A stretch of 64,000 nucleotides of DNA from Methylobacterium terricola (GTDB taxonomy: Bacteria > Pseudomonadota > Alphaproteobacteria > Rhizobiales > Beijerinckiaceae), in contig NZ_VDDA01000001.1 of the NCBI RefSeq assembly GCF_006151805.1, forward strand, positions 310,001-374,000, in the 5' to 3' direction. This document shows, piece after piece, positions 52,108-61,518 of this stretch (its first letter is position 1; every line of letters begins with the position of its first letter). Made by a program: the position numbers and the translations under genes. The notes beneath the pieces are model-generated. The model saw only the letters and a list, made by a program, of their open reading frames with translations, was not told the origin of the DNA and ran no database searches.

Positions 52108-53421
52108 TCAGGCTGCGCGGCCGTAGATCGGGAACGCTTCCTGCCGGCCGCGTAGGGCCGTGCGGCTGACCTCGCGCCATTGCTCGCCCGAGGCGCGGCT
52201 TGCCTTGAGGGCGGCCTGCGACACGAGCGTGGTGGTCCCGAAGGTCTTGGTCGCCTGCTCCAGACGGGCCGCGACGTTGACCGCGTCCCCCAGCACCGTG
52301 AATTCGAGCCGGTCGTCGTCGCCGACCACGCCGACGAACACCTCGCCGCAATGGACCCCGATGCCGATCCGTACCGGGGTCTCGCCCGAGCCGGCATTCC
52401 ACGCGGTCACCAGGGCCTCGAGCCGGTTCGCGAAGGCCAGCGCCTGGGCGGCGGCATCGGCCCGTGCCTCCGGCACGCCGAACACCACGAGCGCCCCGTC
52501 GCCCATGAACTTGTCGATGACGCCCCCGGTCTCCCGGGCGGCCTGGGCGACGCAGCGGCGAAACCCCGTCACCAGGATCGCCACCGTCTCGGGGTCGGCG
52601 CGCTCGGCGATCGTCGTCGAGCCGCGCATGTCGACGAAGGCGATGCCCGCGTGGCGCCGCTCGCCGAGCCGCAGGCCGCCGCCCTGCTCCATGCTGCCGC
52701 CGCGCTCCAGCAGCGGCGCCAGCTCTGCCGGCAGGAAGCGCGACAGGGCCGCCCGCCGCGACGCCTCGCGCAGCGCCAGGACCGCGAGCAGCGCCATGAC
52801 GCCGACCGACACCACGCTGCCGATCCCCACCATCGTCTCGATGCGGTGGGCGTGCTGCTGGTAGCCGAGCAGCAGCGCGTCCTCCTGGGTGCGCATCGCC
52901 TCGATGATCCGGCGGATCTCGTCCATCTCCGCCTTGCCCTCGCCGGCCCGCACCAGGGCGAGCGCCCCGTCGCGGTCGCCCGCCTTGTCGAGGGCGAGGG
53001 TCCGGTCGAGTTCGGTGAACTTGCGGTCGATGGCGGGCCGGAGGGCGGCGATGCGGGCCTCCTGGGTGGACGAGGTGCCGAGCTCCGCCCCGAGCAGCGG
53101 CAGCTCCGCGGCGATCCGCGCCCTGCCGGCGGTATAGGGTACCAGGAAGGCCGGGTCGCCGGTCAGCAAATAGCCGCGCTGCCCGGTCTCGGCGTCGAGG
53201 AGGTCGGCCAGCACCTGCATCAGGATCCGGTCGATCGTGAGGGTGTGGGTGATGCGGTGCTGGACATTGCTCTGCCAGGCCAGCAGCAGGCCGTTGGCGG
53301 CGCCGACCATCAGCAGCAGCGCCGCCCCGACGCCGGTCAGCCCGGCCCGGCTGCGGACGCGGCCGATCCGGGTGCCGAGGGGCCGGCGGGCCGGCGGGCT
53401 CGGCGTCGTGTCTGGCGTCAT
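52108..53421 (-). CDS. CHASE3-class III adenylate/guanylate cyclase
   Basis: A 437-residue membrane cyclase. The first membrane helix is at about residues 28-48 (LTGVGAALLLMVGAANGLLL). It is followed by a CHASE3 sensor domain (DLLDAETGQRGYLLTGDPAF, residues about 75-195) and a second helix (IGSVVSVGVMALLAVLALRE). The C-terminal class III cyclase domain (about 255-437) has the metal-binding motif GIAFVDMRGSTTIAERADP, FMGDGALVVFGVP for the second metal, and VLGDAVNVAARLEQ for the transition-state residues. It should make cAMP (or cGMP) in response to an extracytoplasmic signal sensed by CHASE3. It is monocistronic. Confidence 0.9.
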   Translation of the reverse strand: MTPDTTPSPPARRPLGTRIGRVRSRAGLTGVGAALLLMVGAANGLLLAWQSNVQHRITHTLTIDRILMQVLADLLDAETGQRGYLLTGDPAFLVPYTAGRARIAAELPLLGAELGTSSTQEARIAALRPAIDRKFTELDRTLALDKAGDRDGALALVRAGEGKAEMDEIRRIIEAMRTQEDALLLGYQQHAHRIETMVGIGSVVSVGVMALLAVLALREASRRAALSRFLPAELAPLLERGGSMEQGGGLRLGERRHAGIAFVDMRGSTTIAERADPETVAILVTGFRRCVAQAARETGGVIDKFMGDGALVVFGVPEARADAAAQALAFANRLEALVTAWNAGSGETPVRIGIGVHCGEVFVGVVGDDDRLEFTVLGDAVNVAARLEQATKTFGTTTLVSQAALKASRASGEQWREVSRTALRGRQEAFPIYGRAA

Positions 53422-53793
53422 CGGCGGTCTCGTCCGGCGCCGGGCGCAGGACGGGCCCTTGGCTCCCTGCGATATGGGACGCACGCTGCCACCCGCAATC
53501 GACCGGCCGGCCTACCTCCGCTGACGCAGGGGAGTGTCGGACGGGTTCCGGCTCGAAGCCATGGCGCGGGACCTTGTCCTGTCCCCGCGGGCGAGGAGCG
53601 GGCCGTGCTCCCGTTCAGGGCGCGCGACGAGCCCGGAGGGCGAGGGTGAGGGGAAGTGCCCGATCCTGCCCCCCCTACCGTCGCGTCGGCTCCGCCCACG
53701 CTTGTTTCATCGACGACAAGGTCGATGAAACCCTCTCCCCGCCCGCAGGGAGCGGGGAGCCCGCGCCCGTTCGACTCGCCGCAGCCCAACCCC
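53422..53793. other. Intergenic region with palindromes
   Basis: 372 bases between two minus-strand genes. It holds a perfect hairpin at 53704-53731 (see separate entry) and a second near 53747-53769 (TCCCCGC/GCGGGGA). Some open frames occur but none has family character. Whether the histidine-kinase transcript stops here is uncertain. Confidence 0.4.
53704..53731 (-). terminator. Hairpin downstream of the HWE kinase gene
   Basis: Perfect 11-base arms GTTTCATCGAC (53704-53714) and GTCGATGAAAC (53721-53731) with a six-base loop. It follows the stop of the minus-strand sensor kinase by 62 bases. Its lower GC content distinguishes it from surrounding DNA. It is possibly a terminator or a dispersed repeat. 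Confidence 0.5.
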
Positions 53794-56322
53794 TCACGCC
53801 TGCCCCGCCGCCCGGCGCCGTGCCGGGGGGCCGCCTGCCTCCCGGGTGTCCGGCTCGCTCCCTACCCGTACCGCCCCCGGCTCCCCCAGGGGCGCCACGA
53901 TGGTGCAGACCACGCCCTCGCGCGGGAAGCTCAGGCTCACCGTCCCGTCGAGCTCGCGGGCGAGGCTGCGCTCGATCAGGCGCGAGCCGAAGCCGGTGCG
54001 GGTCGGCGGCACCACCGACGGGCCGCCGCGCTCCTGCCAGCGTAAGGAGAGCCGTCCCTCGCCGACACTCCACGACAGGGTGACCTGGCCGGCCGGCACC
54101 GAGAGGGCGCCGTACTTGACGGCGTTGGTGGCGAGCTCGTGCAACGCCATGGCGATCGACAAGGCGATGCGGGGCGGCAGGCGTATCGCGGGCCCGCCGA
54201 CGGTGAAGCGCGGCTGCGCGCCCGGCCCGTCGAGGGGGGCGAGGGCGTCCTTGACCACCTCGGCCAGCTCCGCCCCCTCCCAGCTCTCGCGGGTGAGGAC
54301 GTCGTGGACGCGGGCGAGCGCGATCAGCCGGGCCTCGAAGGCCGAGCGGGCCGCCGCCGCGGCCGGGCCGTCGAGGCCGCGCAGGCTCTGCATCGCGATC
54401 GACTGCACGGTGGCGAGCGTGTTCTTCACCCGGTGGTTCAGCTCGTGCACCAGCAGGCGCAGGTGCTCCTCGGCGCGCTTGCGCTCGGTCACCTCCTGGT
54501 GGATGCCGATCACCCGGCGGGCCCGGCCCCCGGCATCGCGCTGCACGATCGCCTGGGCGCTGACCCAGCGCGGCTGGGTCTCCTCCGGCCGGATCCGGAA
54601 CTCGGTGCGGTACTCGGCCTCGCCCGCGAGCAGGGCGGCGAGCGCCGCCTCGAGCCGCGCCCGGTCCTCCGGATGCACGGTGCGGATCCAGGCCTCGTGC
54701 GAGAGCGGCGCTTGCCCGAAGATCTCGGCCGAGCGGGCCGAGAGGCGGTGCTGCCCCGAGGCGAGGTCGATCTCCCAGGTGCCGAGGCGCCCGGCGGCGA
54801 GCGCCAGCCGCAGGCGCTCCTCGCCCTCGCGCAAAGCCGCCTCGGCGTCCTTGGCCTCGGTGACGTCGACGTTGCAGCCGGTATAGCCGAGGAAGCGGCC
54901 ATGATCGTCGAGGCGGGCGACCCCCTCGCACAGGATCCATCGCACGGCTCCGTGCCGGTCGATCACCCGGGTGGCGCGGCGGAAGGGCGTGCGCGCCGCG
55001 AAGGCCAGCGCGAAGCTCTCCTCGAACCCCGGAAGGTCGTCCGGATGGACGATCTCGCGCCAGCGCCCCTGACGCAACATCGCGGTCGAGCGGCCGAACA
55101 GGTACTCGTAATGCATGTTGACGAAGGCGATCTCGCCCTCGGCATCGGTCATCCAGATCAGGGCCGGGGCGGAATCGGCCATGTGGCGGAAGCGCGCCTC
55201 GCTCTCGCGCAGGGCAACGAGGCCCCGGCTCTGCTCCTCGAGCGCCCGGTCGCGCTCGGCGATGCCCCGGCGCAGGCTCTGGGAGGCGTCGGCCAGGGTG
55301 TCGGCGAGCTGGCGGATCTCGCGGATCGGCGTCGAGACCCGGGGCACCGGCTGGCCCAACGCGAGCGCTCCCCCGGCATTGGCGAGCTGGCGCAGGGGCT
55401 CGGCGACCCGCGCCCACAACTTCACCGCGAGATACGACGACACCGCGAGCGCCAGGAGCCCGAACCCGCCGAAGGCCAGGATCCAGTGGCGCAACGGCGC
55501 CTCGACCCGTTGCTTGGGAATGCTGGCGCCGACGGTCCAGCCCGCGGCCTTCGCGGTGGTCTCGACGTAGAGGACCGGGCGGCGCTTGCGGTCGGTCCCC
55601 TCCCAGATGTCGGCGGCGGCGGTCCGGTGGCCGCGCAAGCCCGCCTGCATCGGCTGGCCGGCGAGGGTCGCGTGGTCCTCCGAGCGGGCGAGCAGCAGGC
55701 CGGTGCGATCGATGATCGCGGTGGTCCAGCCCGGGGCGAGGTCGTGGATCAGGATCTGGTGCAGCCGCTCCACCGGCACCGTGACGCTCAGCACGTAGGC
55801 CGGCGCACCCTCGATCGTCACCGGTACCGCCACGTCGTAGGTCGGCGGCCGGCCGGGGCTGCCGGCCCGGACGCCGCCGATCACCGGGCGCTTGGTCGCC
55901 ATCACCTCGGCATCCTCCCGATGCGGGTCCTGCGGCAGCGGCGCGCCGGGAGGCAGGGCGGTGTTGACCAGTTGGATCCCGTCGCCCCGGCGCAGCGAGA
56001 AATCGAGGCCGGTCGTGGCGGTGACGGCCCGGGCCTGGGTCTCGAACCCGTCCAGACCCTCCTGCCTCAGGCGCGGCGAGGCCGCGAGGGTCTGCAGCAC
56101 CGAGACCAGCCCGGCCATGTCCCGGTCGATGCTGAGCGCGATGCCGCGCACGCTCTCGCGGGCATCCTGCTCGAAGCGGACCCGCTCCAGGGCGGCGTAG
56201 CGGCCGAGCAGCACGGCGGTGAAGATCAGGCCCGGCCCGATCAGGGCGATCGCCAGGGCGACGAGGTAGACCTGGGTCGAGAGCCCGTCCCGCCGCAGGG
56301 CGTTGAGCCGGCGGCGGATCAT
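53794..56322 (-). CDS. HWE-family sensor histidine kinase with Cache, HAMP and PAS domains
   Basis: An 842-residue membrane sensor kinase. The first membrane helix is LVALAIALIGPGLIFTAVLL (about residues 18-37), then a periplasmic Cache-like domain. The second helix is WILAFGGFGLLALAVSSYLA, near 283. A HAMP domain (VPRVSTPIREIRQLADTLA) is followed by two PAS domains (ARFRHMADSAPALIWMTDAE and the PAC-rich GTWEIDLASGQHRLSARSAE). The HWE kinase core has LVHELNHRVKNTLATVQSIA with the phosphoacceptor His (near 625), N-box ALHELATNAVKYGAL and the WxE motif SLRWQERGGP. HWE kinases are characteristic of this order. No response-regulator gene is adjacent, so its partner is encoded elsewhere. Confidence 0.92.
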   Translation of the reverse strand: MIRRRLNALRRDGLSTQVYLVALAIALIGPGLIFTAVLLGRYAALERVRFEQDARESVRGIALSIDRDMAGLVSVLQTLAASPRLRQEGLDGFETQARAVTATTGLDFSLRRGDGIQLVNTALPPGAPLPQDPHREDAEVMATKRPVIGGVRAGSPGRPPTYDVAVPVTIEGAPAYVLSVTVPVERLHQILIHDLAPGWTTAIIDRTGLLLARSEDHATLAGQPMQAGLRGHRTAAADIWEGTDRKRRPVLYVETTAKAAGWTVGASIPKQRVEAPLRHWILAFGGFGLLALAVSSYLAVKLWARVAEPLRQLANAGGALALGQPVPRVSTPIREIRQLADTLADASQSLRRGIAERDRALEEQSRGLVALRESEARFRHMADSAPALIWMTDAEGEIAFVNMHYEYLFGRSTAMLRQGRWREIVHPDDLPGFEESFALAFAARTPFRRATRVIDRHGAVRWILCEGVARLDDHGRFLGYTGCNVDVTEAKDAEAALREGEERLRLALAAGRLGTWEIDLASGQHRLSARSAEIFGQAPLSHEAWIRTVHPEDRARLEAALAALLAGEAEYRTEFRIRPEETQPRWVSAQAIVQRDAGGRARRVIGIHQEVTERKRAEEHLRLLVHELNHRVKNTLATVQSIAMQSLRGLDGPAAAAARSAFEARLIALARVHDVLTRESWEGAELAEVVKDALAPLDGPGAQPRFTVGGPAIRLPPRIALSIAMALHELATNAVKYGALSVPAGQVTLSWSVGEGRLSLRWQERGGPSVVPPTRTGFGSRLIERSLARELDGTVSLSFPREGVVCTIVAPLGEPGAVRVGSEPDTREAGGPPARRRAAGQA

Positions 56323-56367
56323 GGCCTGTCTCCGGTGGCGCGCGGGCGGCGCGGCATGCTCAAGGCG

Positions 56368-56673
56368 TCAGGCCCTGTCGAGATGACCGAGGTCGCGGCC
56401 GGGCTCGATCCGGTCGCGCACCCGCTGCTTGAGGGTCTTGATGTCGGGGAAGCCGCCGTCGCGCTTGCGCTCCCAGATCACCGCGTCGCCGCAGGTGATC
56501 GCGAAGGCGCCGCCGGTGCCGGGAATCAGCGCGACCTCGCCGAGGTCGTCGCGGAAGGTCGAGAGCAGCTCCTGCGCCATCCAGCCGGCCCGCAGCAGCC
56601 AGTTGCACTGGGTGCAATAGGTGATGGCGATGCGGGGCTTCTCGGCCTCCGGGCGGGGAACGGTGTCGCTCAT
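56368..56673 (-). CDS. SelT/SelW/SelH-family thioredoxin-like protein
   Basis: A 101-residue Rdx-family protein. The redox motif is YCTQCNWLLRAGWMAQELL (Cys20, Cys23), then LGEVALIPGTGGAFAITCGD and VIWERKRDGGFPDIKTLKQRVRDRI, all standard for bacterial SelW-like proteins that use Cys in place of selenocysteine. It probably acts in thiol redox homeostasis, with no established substrate. It is 46 bases upstream of the HWE kinase and may share a transcript. ATG 56673 is chosen; the frame extends to 56721 without family sequence. Confidence 0.9.
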   Translation of the reverse strand: MSDTVPRPEAEKPRIAITYCTQCNWLLRAGWMAQELLSTFRDDLGEVALIPGTGGAFAITCGDAVIWERKRDGGFPDIKTLKQRVRDRIEPGRDLGHLDRA

Positions 56674-56749
56674 CGTCGGGAGACTCCGCCTCCGATCCCC
56701 CGGCTTGTCAACCATGTTCACGCCCGGGGGACCTGGACTCCGCCCGGTC

Positions 56750-57121
56750 TCACGCGAGCTGGCGCAGCACGGCGAGGCTCACGGCGACGCCGGCGATGCC
56801 GCCCAGGACCGACACCACGACGTAGGCGAGCGCCGCCCCGTGGGCGCCGCGCTCCCACAGCAGGAAGGCCTCGAGCGAGAAGGTCGAGAAGGTGGTGAAG
56901 CCGCCGAGGATGCCGGTGGTCAGGAACAGCCGCAGGGCCTGCGGCCCGCCGCCCCGCGCCGCGAACCAGCCGGTGAGCACCCCCATCAGCACCGAGCCGA
57001 CGATGTTGATGACCATCGTGCCGAACGGGAACGAACTGCCCGCCCGCGCCGCCCACAAATTGACGCCGTGGCGCAGGGCTCCGCCGAGCCCGGCCCCGAG
57101 GAAGACCACCAGGTAGCTCAC
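56750..57121 (-). CDS. crcB: Fluoride channel CrcB (Fluc)
   Basis: A 123-residue CrcB/FEX fluoride exporter with four membrane helices. Family motifs are FLGAGLGGALRHGVNLWA, the FPFGTMVINIVGSVLMG segment and the fluoride-pathway motif GILGGFTTFSTFSLEAF (the GFTTFSTF phenylalanine ladder). It acts as an antiparallel dimer in the inner membrane, moving F- out of the cell. The start is GTG at 57121, which gives the normal length and N-terminus SYLVVFLGAG; upstream sequence in frame is unrelated. No fluoride riboswitch consensus was recognised in its 5' leader. Confidence 0.93.
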   Translation of the reverse strand: MSYLVVFLGAGLGGALRHGVNLWAARAGSSFPFGTMVINIVGSVLMGVLTGWFAARGGGPQALRLFLTTGILGGFTTFSTFSLEAFLLWERGAHGAALAYVVVSVLGGIAGVAVSLAVLRQLA

Positions 57122-57306
57122 CGTTCCACCGCCTCCGTCCACGCCCCGGGCTTCTGCCACGCCTCCCGGGTCAGGGCGATGACGCGAGACGCAACCGTGG
57201 CCCGCACGCCGCACCCGGTTCCATTCGCGGCCCAGACGCCACACGGCGTCATGCGGCCGTCATGGAACCGCCCCATCGCTGCCGCAAAGTCAGCCGGGGA
57301 CGAATC

Positions 57307-59805
57307 GTGACGACCATTTCCATCCGCGCCGCTCTCGCGGCCGGCGGCCTCTTCGCGAGCGCCGGGATCGCGCAGGCGCAATCGATCGAGGCGCGGGTGC
57401 CGAACCTGCAGCCCGTCGACGGGCCGGTCTCGGTCGAGGCCGGCGGCACGACGATCGTCAACCAGGGCCTCCAGGGCCTCGGCCGGCTGCCGGCGACCAC
57501 CCGCGACTTCCTCGGCGATTCCCTCGGCTCGTTCTCCTCGCTCGCCGTCGATCTCGCGACCTGGCGGCGCAGCGGCGACACCTATACCGGCACGCTCTAC
57601 ACGCTGCCCGACCGCGGCTACAACAATCCCGATGGCGGCCTGTTCACGGATTATGCCGGCCGGCTCAATCGCTTCTCCCTGAGCTTCACGCCCTACACGG
57701 GCAGCGCCGCCCTGCCGCAGGCCACCGCCTCGCAAGCCCAGGTCGTCCTGACCCAGGATGGCGGCATCGTCCTCACCGATGCCCGGGGCCAGCGCTTCAG
57801 CGGCCTCGATCCCGGCGCCGGCACCACCCGCCAGCTCGGCGCCGTGCTGCCCTCGGCCGCCACCGGCCCGAGCGCCGGGCGCATCAGCCTCGACGCCGAG
57901 GGCCTGGCACGCCGCCTCGACGGCTCGTTCTACGTCAGCGACGAGTACGGCCCGAACATCTACTACTTCAACCGCAACGGCCAATTGCAGGGCGTGCTCG
58001 GCATTCCGGCCGCGCTGCAGCCGGTGACGAACGGGCAGCTCAACTTTAATTCCCTCACCCCGCCCGATACGGGCCGGCGCAACAACCAGGGCCTCGAGGC
58101 GCTGGCGCTGACGCCGGACGGGCGCGGCCTCGTCACCATCCTGCAGAGCGCGACCCTGCAGGATTCCGGCGCCAACCAGCAGCAGCGGGCCAATACCCGC
58201 ATCCTCTACTACGACATCTCCGGGTCCCCGACCCCGTCGGGCCCGAGCCGCGAATACGTGCTGCAACTGCCGGTCTACAACCAGGCCGGCACAGGCGGTG
58301 CGCCGAACCGCACCGCGGCCCAGAGCGAGATGCTGGCGCTCAACGACACCCAGTTCCTGGTTCTGTCGCGCGATTCGAACGGGCTCGGCACCGGCAACAC
58401 CACGCCGATCGTCTACAAGAGCGTGCTCCTCGTCGACACCGCGGGGGCCACCAACATCGCCGGCAGCGCCTATGACGGCACGACGCCGATCTCGCCGGGC
58501 GGCACCTTGCGGGCCGGCCTGACCCCGGTGAAGACGACCGAGGTCGTCGACCTCCTCAACCCGGTGCAGCTCAACCGCTTCGGGATGAACCTGAACACGA
58601 ATCCGGCGACCCAGACCACGCTGCCCGAGAAGATCGAGGCGATGGGCCTCGTGCCGGTGCTGAGCGAGCGGGCGCCCAACGACTATTTCCTGCTCGTCGG
58701 CAACGACAACGACTTCCTGACCCGCCAGGGCGTCATCAACGGCCAGCCCTACGATGCCGGCCTCAACAACGACAACCTCCTGCTCGCCTACCGGCTGACC
58801 CTGCCGACCTACGTCGATCCGCTCTCGCTCGCGGTGATGAAGGCGACGGCGCCGACGGTGCTCCAGAGCCTCGGGGCCGGCGCCCTCGGCTTCGCGGCCG
58901 CGGCGACGCGCGGCGTGCAGGACCATCTCTCGGCCCTGCGCCGCGGCGCGGGCCTCGCCGGACAGGGGGCCTGGAGCACGTCCGGCCCGGCGCTCTGGCT
59001 CGGGGGCGATGTCGTCTTCGCCGACCAGCCACGCACCGGCGGCCTCTCCCTCGACCGGACCATCGCCCAGGGCTCGGCCGGACTCGACCTGCCGCTCAGC
59101 GGCCCGTGGCGGGCCGGCCTCGCGGTCGGCGGGGGCGGCGGCTCGCTGTCGCGCGCCCAGGGGTTCCGCCAGGACCAGAGCGCCTTCACGGTCGCGGCCT
59201 ATGGCGGTTACTACGGGCCGACCTTCTACGCGCAAGGCATCGTCGGCGGCGCGCCGCTCATCGACCTCTCGGGCCTCCGCCGCCCGGCCGCCTACGGCCT
59301 GACCGCCGACGGCAAGACCTCCGCCACCGCCCTGGCGCTGGACGGCGAGGCGGGCCTGATCCTCGACCGCGACGCATTCCGGCTGATGCCCTTCGCGGGA
59401 CTGAGCCACTTCTCGGCACGCATCGGCGGCTTCACCGAGACCGGGGCTGCCGGCAACAACGTGGCCTATGGCGGATTGACGGTGCTCCAGACCACCGCCC
59501 GCTTCGGCGCCGAGCTTGCCTATACGGGCTTCGGCGGGATCATTCCGTCGGTGCGCGTGGCCTACAATCTCGGCCTCGGGCCGCAGCAGAGCGCCGGCCT
59601 GTTCCGCCTCGCCAGCGTCCAGAACCCGCTGGCGACGGCCACCGCGGCGATCCCCTTCCTCAAGTCCGACTTCGTCACCGCCGGTGCCGGCCTCCAGGGC
59701 AACCTGACCGAGCGGCTCGGCTGGAGGGTGGACTACCAGGCGGCGATCGGCACCCGGGCCGGGGTGGCGCACGGGGTCACGGCGGGGCTGCGGTACCAGT
59801 TCTGA
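57307..59805 (+). CDS. Esterase-like phytase domain fused to an autotransporter barrel
   Basis: An 832-residue exported protein. Start GTG 57307, with GCCGGGGAC upstream, gives the signal peptide IRAALAAGGLFASAGIAQA. The passenger (about residues 30-540) carries the esterase-like phytase signature: TLPDRGYNNPDGGLFTDYAG, DEYGPNIYYFNRNGQLQGVL, then RNNQGLEALALTPDGRGLVT and a late LVPVLSERAPNDYFLLVGND. Residues about 570-832 form an autotransporter-type beta-barrel (LWLGGDVVFADQPRTGGLSL ... YQAAIGTR) ending in aromatic LRYQF. It is presumably a surface-exposed phosphoester or ester hydrolase. The order esterase-like then barrel is typical. It is divergent from crcB. Confidence 0.85.
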   Translation: MTTISIRAALAAGGLFASAGIAQAQSIEARVPNLQPVDGPVSVEAGGTTIVNQGLQGLGRLPATTRDFLGDSLGSFSSLAVDLATWRRSGDTYTGTLYTLPDRGYNNPDGGLFTDYAGRLNRFSLSFTPYTGSAALPQATASQAQVVLTQDGGIVLTDARGQRFSGLDPGAGTTRQLGAVLPSAATGPSAGRISLDAEGLARRLDGSFYVSDEYGPNIYYFNRNGQLQGVLGIPAALQPVTNGQLNFNSLTPPDTGRRNNQGLEALALTPDGRGLVTILQSATLQDSGANQQQRANTRILYYDISGSPTPSGPSREYVLQLPVYNQAGTGGAPNRTAAQSEMLALNDTQFLVLSRDSNGLGTGNTTPIVYKSVLLVDTAGATNIAGSAYDGTTPISPGGTLRAGLTPVKTTEVVDLLNPVQLNRFGMNLNTNPATQTTLPEKIEAMGLVPVLSERAPNDYFLLVGNDNDFLTRQGVINGQPYDAGLNNDNLLLAYRLTLPTYVDPLSLAVMKATAPTVLQSLGAGALGFAAAATRGVQDHLSALRRGAGLAGQGAWSTSGPALWLGGDVVFADQPRTGGLSLDRTIAQGSAGLDLPLSGPWRAGLAVGGGGGSLSRAQGFRQDQSAFTVAAYGGYYGPTFYAQGIVGGAPLIDLSGLRRPAAYGLTADGKTSATALALDGEAGLILDRDAFRLMPFAGLSHFSARIGGFTETGAAGNNVAYGGLTVLQTTARFGAELAYTGFGGIIPSVRVAYNLGLGPQQSAGLFRLASVQNPLATATAAIPFLKSDFVTAGAGLQGNLTERLGWRVDYQAAIGTRAGVAHGVTAGLRYQF

Positions 59806-59859
59806 GAGGCGGGGCGGGTGCCCGGGAGCAGGGGCCCGCCTGTCGTTGTTGCGATCTCG

Positions 59860-60030
59860 CCCCTTTCCCGGACGACGGGAGCGTCAGCGGAAGGAGATCC
59901 GGGAACCAGCACAAGGCTTCGCGAAGCGTCAGTGTGTCTGCAACGGTGCAGCATGCAGAGCCGCTTCGCGGCACTTCTTCCCTGGATCCCGGATCTCCTT
60001 CCGCTTCGCTTCAGTCGTTCGGGAAAGGGG
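59860..60030. repeat. Long imperfect inverted-repeat element
   Basis: The left arm (59860-59909) and right arm (59982-60030) are about 45-49 bases each and match as inverted copies with roughly four to six mismatches and one gap, including CCCCTTTCCCG and GGAAGGAGATCCGGGA. The centre (59910-59981) contains CTTCGCGAAG and CCGCTTCGCGGC palindromes. It lies between convergent phytase-autotransporter and peptidase genes. It resembles a MITE or BIME-type palindromic element and may also terminate transcription in both directions. Confidence 0.75.
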
Positions 60031-60053
60031 AGGGTGGTCGAAGAGGGGAGCGG

Positions 60054-61049
60054 TTACTTCCCGAACCGGTCCCGCCACGCCGCTTGCGCCCCCGCCACCG
60101 GCAGGGCGCTTGCATGGTAGACGCCGAGCGCCACCGCCCGCGCCAGCACCCGCGCCGCCGCATCGCCCAGGCGCGCCAGATCCCCGACCGGGTCGGCGAG
60201 CGGCACCGCGCCGGTCGCCGCCGCGAAGACGAGGTCGCCGTCGAGGGGAGTGTGGGCCGGCACGATCGCCCGGGCGAGGCCGTCCTGCGCCGTCACGGCG
60301 AGGCGGCGGGTCTCGGCCTTGGTCAGGCGGGCATCCGTCGCGACCACCGCGATCGTGGTGTTGGCGCCCGGCATCGGCTTTCTCGGCCAGGCGAAGGCGT
60401 CGGGCGGGATCGTCGGAGCGGGGCCGAGGCCCCCGAACTCGGCGCCCTCCTCGAACGGGCCGGCCCAGAAATGCGGCCCGTCCCCGACCGTGACCCGCCC
60501 GAGGGCGTTCACCGCCACGAGCGCCGCGACGCGGGCCCCCGTCCCCTCGACCGCGGCCGAGGCGCTGCCGAGACCGCCCTTGAGGTTGGCGGTCCGTGCT
60601 CCGAGCCCGGCTCCGACCGAGCCCATCGCCACCGGGCCGGTGCCGGCCGAGGCGGCCGCGGCGTAGCCGAGCTCGCGATAGGGCGGGTAGCGGCCCCACG
60701 CCTTGTCGCCGCCGTTGAGGAGGTCGAACAGGATCGCTGCGGGCACGATCGGGACCCGCGCCGGGCCGACCGCGAAGCCGCGGCCGGTCTCGGCGAGCCA
60801 GCCGGTCACGCCGGAGGCGGCGTCCAACCCGAAGACCGACCCGCCGGAGAGGACCAGCGCATCGACCCCCGTCACCGTGCGCTCGGGATCGAGGAGGTCG
60901 GTCTCCCGGGTGCCGGGCCCGCCGCCTCGGACGTCGACCGCCGCGACCGTCGGCGCGTCGAACACGATCGCGGTGACGCCGGAGAGGGCGCGCCAATCCT
61001 CGGCATGGCCGACGCGCAGGCCGGCAATGTCGGTGAGGCTGCCGCTCAC
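60054..61049 (-). CDS. P1 family peptidase (DmpA/beta-peptidyl aminopeptidase type)
   Basis: A 331-residue N-terminal-nucleophile hydrolase of the DmpA/BapA family. It starts [21 protein letters not shown], the family N-terminus. It has the [20 protein letters not shown] motif and [20 protein letters not shown]. The putative self-cleavage and nucleophile site is [16 protein letters not shown] (Asn-Thr, where other members have Gly-Ser or Asn-Thr), so an autoproteolysed heterodimer is expected. It acts on N-terminal beta-amino or D-amino residues. The start is GTG at 61049, overlapping the ccmH stop (GTGA), so it is translationally coupled to the cytochrome c maturation cluster. Confidence 0.87.
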   Translation of the reverse strand: MSGSLTDIAGLRVGHAEDWRALSGVTAIVFDAPTVAAVDVRGGGPGTRETDLLDPERTVTGVDALVLSGGSVFGLDAASGVTGWLAETGRGFAVGPARVPIVPAAILFDLLNGGDKAWGRYPPYRELGYAAAASAGTGPVAMGSVGAGLGARTANLKGGLGSASAAVEGTGARVAALVAVNALGRVTVGDGPHFWAGPFEEGAEFGGLGPAPTIPPDAFAWPRKPMPGANTTIAVVATDARLTKAETRRLAVTAQDGLARAIVPAHTPLDGDLVFAAATGAVPLADPVGDLARLGDAAARVLARAVALGVYHASALPVAGAQAAWRDRFGK

Positions 61050-61513
61050 CGCGGCTCGGCCCGGCGCACGAGGTCGGCGACGGCGGCTTCCTCGGCCGCC
61101 GAGAGCGCCCGGGGCGGCGCCGGCTTGCGGCGGCGTGCGGCGCCCCAGAGGGCGAGGCCGCCGAAGCCGACCACCAGCAGCGGCGTCAGCCAGAGCAGGG
61201 CGGTGTGCCAGGCCAGCACCGGCCGCAGCAGCACGAACTCGCCGTAGCGGTGCACCACGTAATCGACCACCGCACCATCGCTGTCGCCCTGGCGCAGGCG
61301 CTCGCGCACGATCAGCCGCAGGTCGCGGGCGAGCGGCGCGTCGGAATCGTCGATCGACTGGTTCTGGCAGACGAGGCAGCGCAGGCCGGCCGAGATCGAC
61401 CGGGCCCGCGATTCCATCGCGGGGTCCTTCATCACCTCGTCGGGCTGCACCGCACCGGCGGCGGCCGGCATGAGCAGCGCCAGGGCGAGAAGGGTCGAGC
61501 GGAGGGCGCGCAT
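61046..61513 (-). CDS. ccmH: Cytochrome c maturation protein CcmH
   Basis: A 155-residue membrane-anchored thiol-oxidoreductase. A signal-like segment (residues about 6-21) precedes the conserved [19 protein letters not shown] motif (Cys46, Cys49), which reduces apocytochrome c heme-binding cysteines. One membrane helix is at about 103-124 ([19 protein letters not shown]), then a basic tail. It normally works with CcmF and CcmG at the heme-ligation step. It is 5 bases after ccmF stops and overlaps the P1 peptidase gene at its other end. ATG 61513 is the family start. Confidence 0.93.
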   Translation of the reverse strand: MRALRSTLLALALLMPAAAGAVQPDEVMKDPAMESRARSISAGLRCLVCQNQSIDDSDAPLARDLRLIVRERLRQGDSDGAVVDYVVHRYGEFVLLRPVLAWHTALLWLTPLLVVGFGGLALWGAARRRKPAPPRALSAAEEAAVADLVRRAEPR

Positions 61514-61518
61514 CGGGG

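Noticed and set aside
57122-57306. Fluoride riboswitch upstream of crcB
   Set aside because: The minus-strand leader of crcB has no recognisable crcB-motif core (GGCGAUGG... and the paired pseudoknot).
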